Shown here: piece after piece, positions 38,619 through 40,777 of the stretch
How the letters are laid out: each line of letters opens with the position of its first letter
How positions within the stretch are numbered: the stretch's first letter is position 1
NCBI GenBank assembly: GCA_029940175.1
Contig: JAOZRM010000001.1
Coordinates: 1 to 40,777, forward strand
DNA: 40,777 bases
Direction of reading: 5' to 3'
Source of the DNA: Candidatus Sabulitectum sp.
GTDB taxonomy: Bacteria; Fermentibacterota; Fermentibacteria; Fermentibacterales; JCC-6
Notes under the pieces: generated by a model
Told to the model about the DNA's origin: nothing
The model's input: the letters and a program-made list of their open reading frames with translations, nothing else
The model's database searches: none
Program-made: the position numbers and the translations under genes

Positions 38619-40777
38619 ATGTCCAGCGATAAAATAAAAGTCAGAGGAGCTCGAGAACACAATCTAAAGGGTGTTACAGTAGAGTTTCCAAAGGAATCTC
38701 TAATTGTCTGTGCAGGTGTTTCCGGGTCGGGAAAAAGTTCATTCGCTTTTGATACTTTGTATGCGGAAGGTCAGAGAAGATACATTGAATCTCTTTCTTC
38801 GTATGCGCGTCAGTTTCTCGGTCAGATGGATAAGCCTGAATTTGAGTCAATCGAAGGCCTTTCTCCTGCTATCTCAATCGAGCAGAAAACGGTCAGCCAT
38901 AATCCCAGATCTACGGTTGGAACAGTTACGGAGATCGCAGATTACCTGAGAGTACTTTATGCCAGGGCCGGTACACCTCACTGTCCCACCTGCGGAAGAG
39001 AGGTCACCACTCAGACATCTCAGCAGATGACAGATACCATTCTGGGAATGAAGAATGAAGCCAGGATCATGATAACAGCCCCGGTACTTACCAACCGCAA
39101 GGGGGCTCACGAGGAACTGCTTTCAGATATTCGTGAAAAAGGTTTCGTAAGAATTCTCCTGAACGACGAACTCACAGATCTGGATCAGGTAACGGAACTG
39201 AACAAGAAAAAACGAAACTCGATCTCAGTTGTTGTTGACAGAATTGTTATCAAGCCAGGCATCGAAAGTCGACTGAATGACTCTGTCGAAACCGCTTCAA
39301 AACTTGGCGGCGGTGTGATAGCCGTTATTGATGCTGACACAGGGCACAGAACAATGATGAGCGAACACAACGCCTGTCTTCACTGCGGCATCAGTCTTCC
39401 TGAATTATCTCCTCAGCTTTTTAGTTTCAACAACCCCCTGGGCATGTGCCCAAGGTGTTCAGGACTTGGTTACATACTTAAGGTTGACCCTGATCTTATT
39501 ATCCCGAAACCTGCCATGACAATACAGTCAGGAGCCATTGTTCCCTGGGGAATTCCACAGGGCTGGGTTGCAGCATCTCTTCGAACAATGTGTCAGGAAA
39601 TGAATTTCAATCTTCATACTCCGTGGACTCGATTACCGGAGGAAGTGAAGGAAATGATCCTTTACGGTTCCGGCAAGAAAGAATTCGATGTAAGCTGGAA
39701 AACAAACCATTCATCCGGCAACTGGAGCGGACCGTTTGAAGGTATTGTGCACCGTATTGACAGGCTCTATCATCAAACAGGCAGCGATGATATGCGGAAG
39801 TACTACGAGAAATTCTTCCGCAAGTACACCTGCGATGACTGTGGAGGATCAAGAATCAGGTCGGAGGCTCGAGCAGTACTCATTGGCAACAGGGGAATTC
39901 ATGAAATATCAGACAATACAGTAGGTGAAACCCTTAATTTTTTCAACACTGTTGAACTAACAGACTATCAGAGAGCAATTGCCAAAGGACTGCTGAAGGA
40001 GATTATTTCCCGGCTCAGCTTCCTGACTGATGTGGGTCTGCACTATCTTACTCTGAACCGGTCCGCTCCATCTCTGTCAGGTGGAGAAGCACAACGAATC
40101 AGGCTTGCCAGTCAGATTGGCAGTGGCTTAACCGGAGTTCTATACGTTCTGGATGAGCCTACAGTGGGTCTTCATCCAAGAGACAATGCTCGACTTGTGG
40201 TCACCCTTGAGCATCTCCGGGACATCGGGAACACTGTGATCGTTGTGGAACATGACACTGATACTCTTCTCAAGGCAGATCACATCATAGATTTCGGACC
40301 GGGAGCAGGATCTCATGGCGGGGAAGTTGTGGCACAGGGCACTCCTGCAGAAATAATGGCGCACCCTGATTCCATTACAGGAGCATATCTTTCCGGCAAG
40401 AAGACAATAGTTCGACTGGGTGAACCCAGAACAAAGAAAACCCCCATTCTTTCCCTGAACGGAGCAACTCTTCACAATTTGAAATCTGTAGATTTCAAAA
40501 TCCCTCTGGGGAGATTGATCTCTGTTACAGGAGTGTCCGGTTCGGGAAAGAGTTCTCTTGTGGGCCAAACCCTGTATCCTGCTGTTTCCCGCCTTATCGG
40601 CGGTGCTTCCAGCATGAAGCCGGGCCCGTACGACTCTATTGATGGCATCAGACACATAGATAAGATCATCAACATCACCCAGGATCCAATCGGTCGCACT
40701 CCAAGGTCAAATCCCGCAACTTATACAAAGGTGTTCGACAGCATCAGAAATCTCTTTGCGGAAATGCCGGAATCAAG
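38619..40777 (+). CDS. uvrA: UvrABC excision nuclease subunit A, C-terminal part outside the window
   Basis: 719 codons are visible from ATG 38619; AGGAG lies four bases upstream. UvrA recognises DNA damage and loads UvrB in nucleotide excision repair. It starts SSDKIKVRGAREHNLKGVTV, then the first Walker A ICAGVSGSGKSSFAFDTLYAEG and SLSSYARQFLGQMDKPEF, and the zinc-type Cys pairs CPTCGRE, CLHCGIS and CPRCSGLGY. The first ABC half closes with LSGGEAQRIRLASQIGSGL and VLDEPTVGLHPRDN. The second ABC half starts LHNLKSVDFKIPLGRL, with its Walker A VTGVSGSGKSSLVGQTLYPA. The visible end is about three quarters of a normal UvrA. No frameshift is apparent. Confidence 0.95.
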   Translation, partial: MSSDKIKVRGAREHNLKGVTVEFPKESLIVCAGVSGSGKSSFAFDTLYAEGQRRYIESLSSYARQFLGQMDKPEFESIEGLSPAISIEQKTVSHNPRSTVGTVTEIADYLRVLYARAGTPHCPTCGREVTTQTSQQMTDTILGMKNEARIMITAPVLTNRKGAHEELLSDIREKGFVRILLNDELTDLDQVTELNKKKRNSISVVVDRIVIKPGIESRLNDSVETASKLGGGVIAVIDADTGHRTMMSEHNACLHCGISLPELSPQLFSFNNPLGMCPRCSGLGYILKVDPDLIIPKPAMTIQSGAIVPWGIPQGWVAASLRTMCQEMNFNLHTPWTRLPEEVKEMILYGSGKKEFDVSWKTNHSSGNWSGPFEGIVHRIDRLYHQTGSDDMRKYYEKFFRKYTCDDCGGSRIRSEARAVLIGNRGIHEISDNTVGETLNFFNTVELTDYQRAIAKGLLKEIISRLSFLTDVGLHYLTLNRSAPSLSGGEAQRIRLASQIGSGLTGVLYVLDEPTVGLHPRDNARLVVTLEHLRDIGNTVIVVEHDTDTLLKADHIIDFGPGAGSHGGEVVAQGTPAEIMAHPDSITGAYLSGKKTIVRLGEPRTKKTPILSLNGATLHNLKSVDFKIPLGRLISVTGVSGSGKSSLVGQTLYPAVSRLIGGASSMKPGPYDSIDGIRHIDKIINITQDPIGRTPRSNPATYTKVFDSIRNLFAEMPES

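Overview
The window (about 45-47% GC by eye) reads as a chromosomal segment of an anaerobic, Gram-negative-type bacterium. The envelope evidence is an EnvC-like cell-division factor, several lipoproteins, an O-antigen-ligase-like protein, and a C25-type protease with a C-terminal domain that looks like a type IX secretion sorting domain. The anaerobe evidence is a superoxide reductase, rubrerythrin, flavodiiron protein and high-molecular-weight rubredoxin cluster, plus butyrate kinase and methylmalonyl-CoA enzymes. Together these point to an FCB-group lineage, possibly a candidate phylum of the Fermentibacterota/Cloacimonadota kind. That placement is inference from gene content only.

Region 1 (1-3.5 kb, minus strand) starts with the 5' part of an ornithine aminotransferase gene, followed by a small defence/addiction island. 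The island holds an AbiEi/AbiEii type IV toxin-antitoxin pair, a truncated flavoprotein-like ORF, and a PIN toxin/Phd antitoxin pair in toxin-first order. Both pairs have recognisable promoters.

Region 2 (3.6-8.8 kb, minus strand) is an oxygen and iron stress operon: perR, rubrerythrin, desulfoferrodoxin, ferritin, FprA-type flavodiiron protein, and Hrb (flavin reductase fused to rubredoxin). A TIGR02757-family gene and a membrane protein follow. A near-consensus promoter with an overlapping inverted repeat, a candidate PerR operator, drives it. The TIGR02757 gene has no ATG, GTG or TTG in the open stretch before its conserved N-terminus.

Region 3 (8.9-12.6 kb, plus strand) holds a small membrane protein divergent from perR, a lipoprotein of the sulfatase/alkaline phosphatase superfamily with Thr at the nucleophile position, a class II aldolase and a lipoprotein ending at a strong terminator.

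Region 4 (12.6-21.7 kb) has an archaeal-type aspS with a small coupled helical protein on the minus strand. On the plus strand come buk with an mcmA-type catalytic subunit, a secreted protein, a SurA/PrsA-like lipoprotein and an O-antigen-ligase/TPR protein.

Region 5 (21.7-33.7 kb, minus strand) is a densely packed series: oadA/pycB-type carboxyltransferase, then metK-envC-holB-ricT-metG-DUF2334, a YugP-like metallopeptidase, an M50 protease and the C25-like protease. The carboxyltransferase and the mutase together suggest a methylmalonyl-CoA/propionate route.

Region 6 (33.8-40.8 kb) has a TPR protein on the plus strand, then dnaK-grpE-dnaJ and a 59-residue membrane peptide on the minus strand, and finally the first 719 codons of uvrA on the plus strand, running off the window. 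No tRNA, rRNA, CRISPR array or insertion sequence was seen, and no gene-free stretch exceeds 300 bases. I did not find a clearly new multi-gene system. The best candidates for a second look are the non-canonical start of the TIGR02757 gene, the operator architecture around perR, the toxin-first PIN/Phd pair, and the unusual regulatory sequences at metK, oadA and dnaK.
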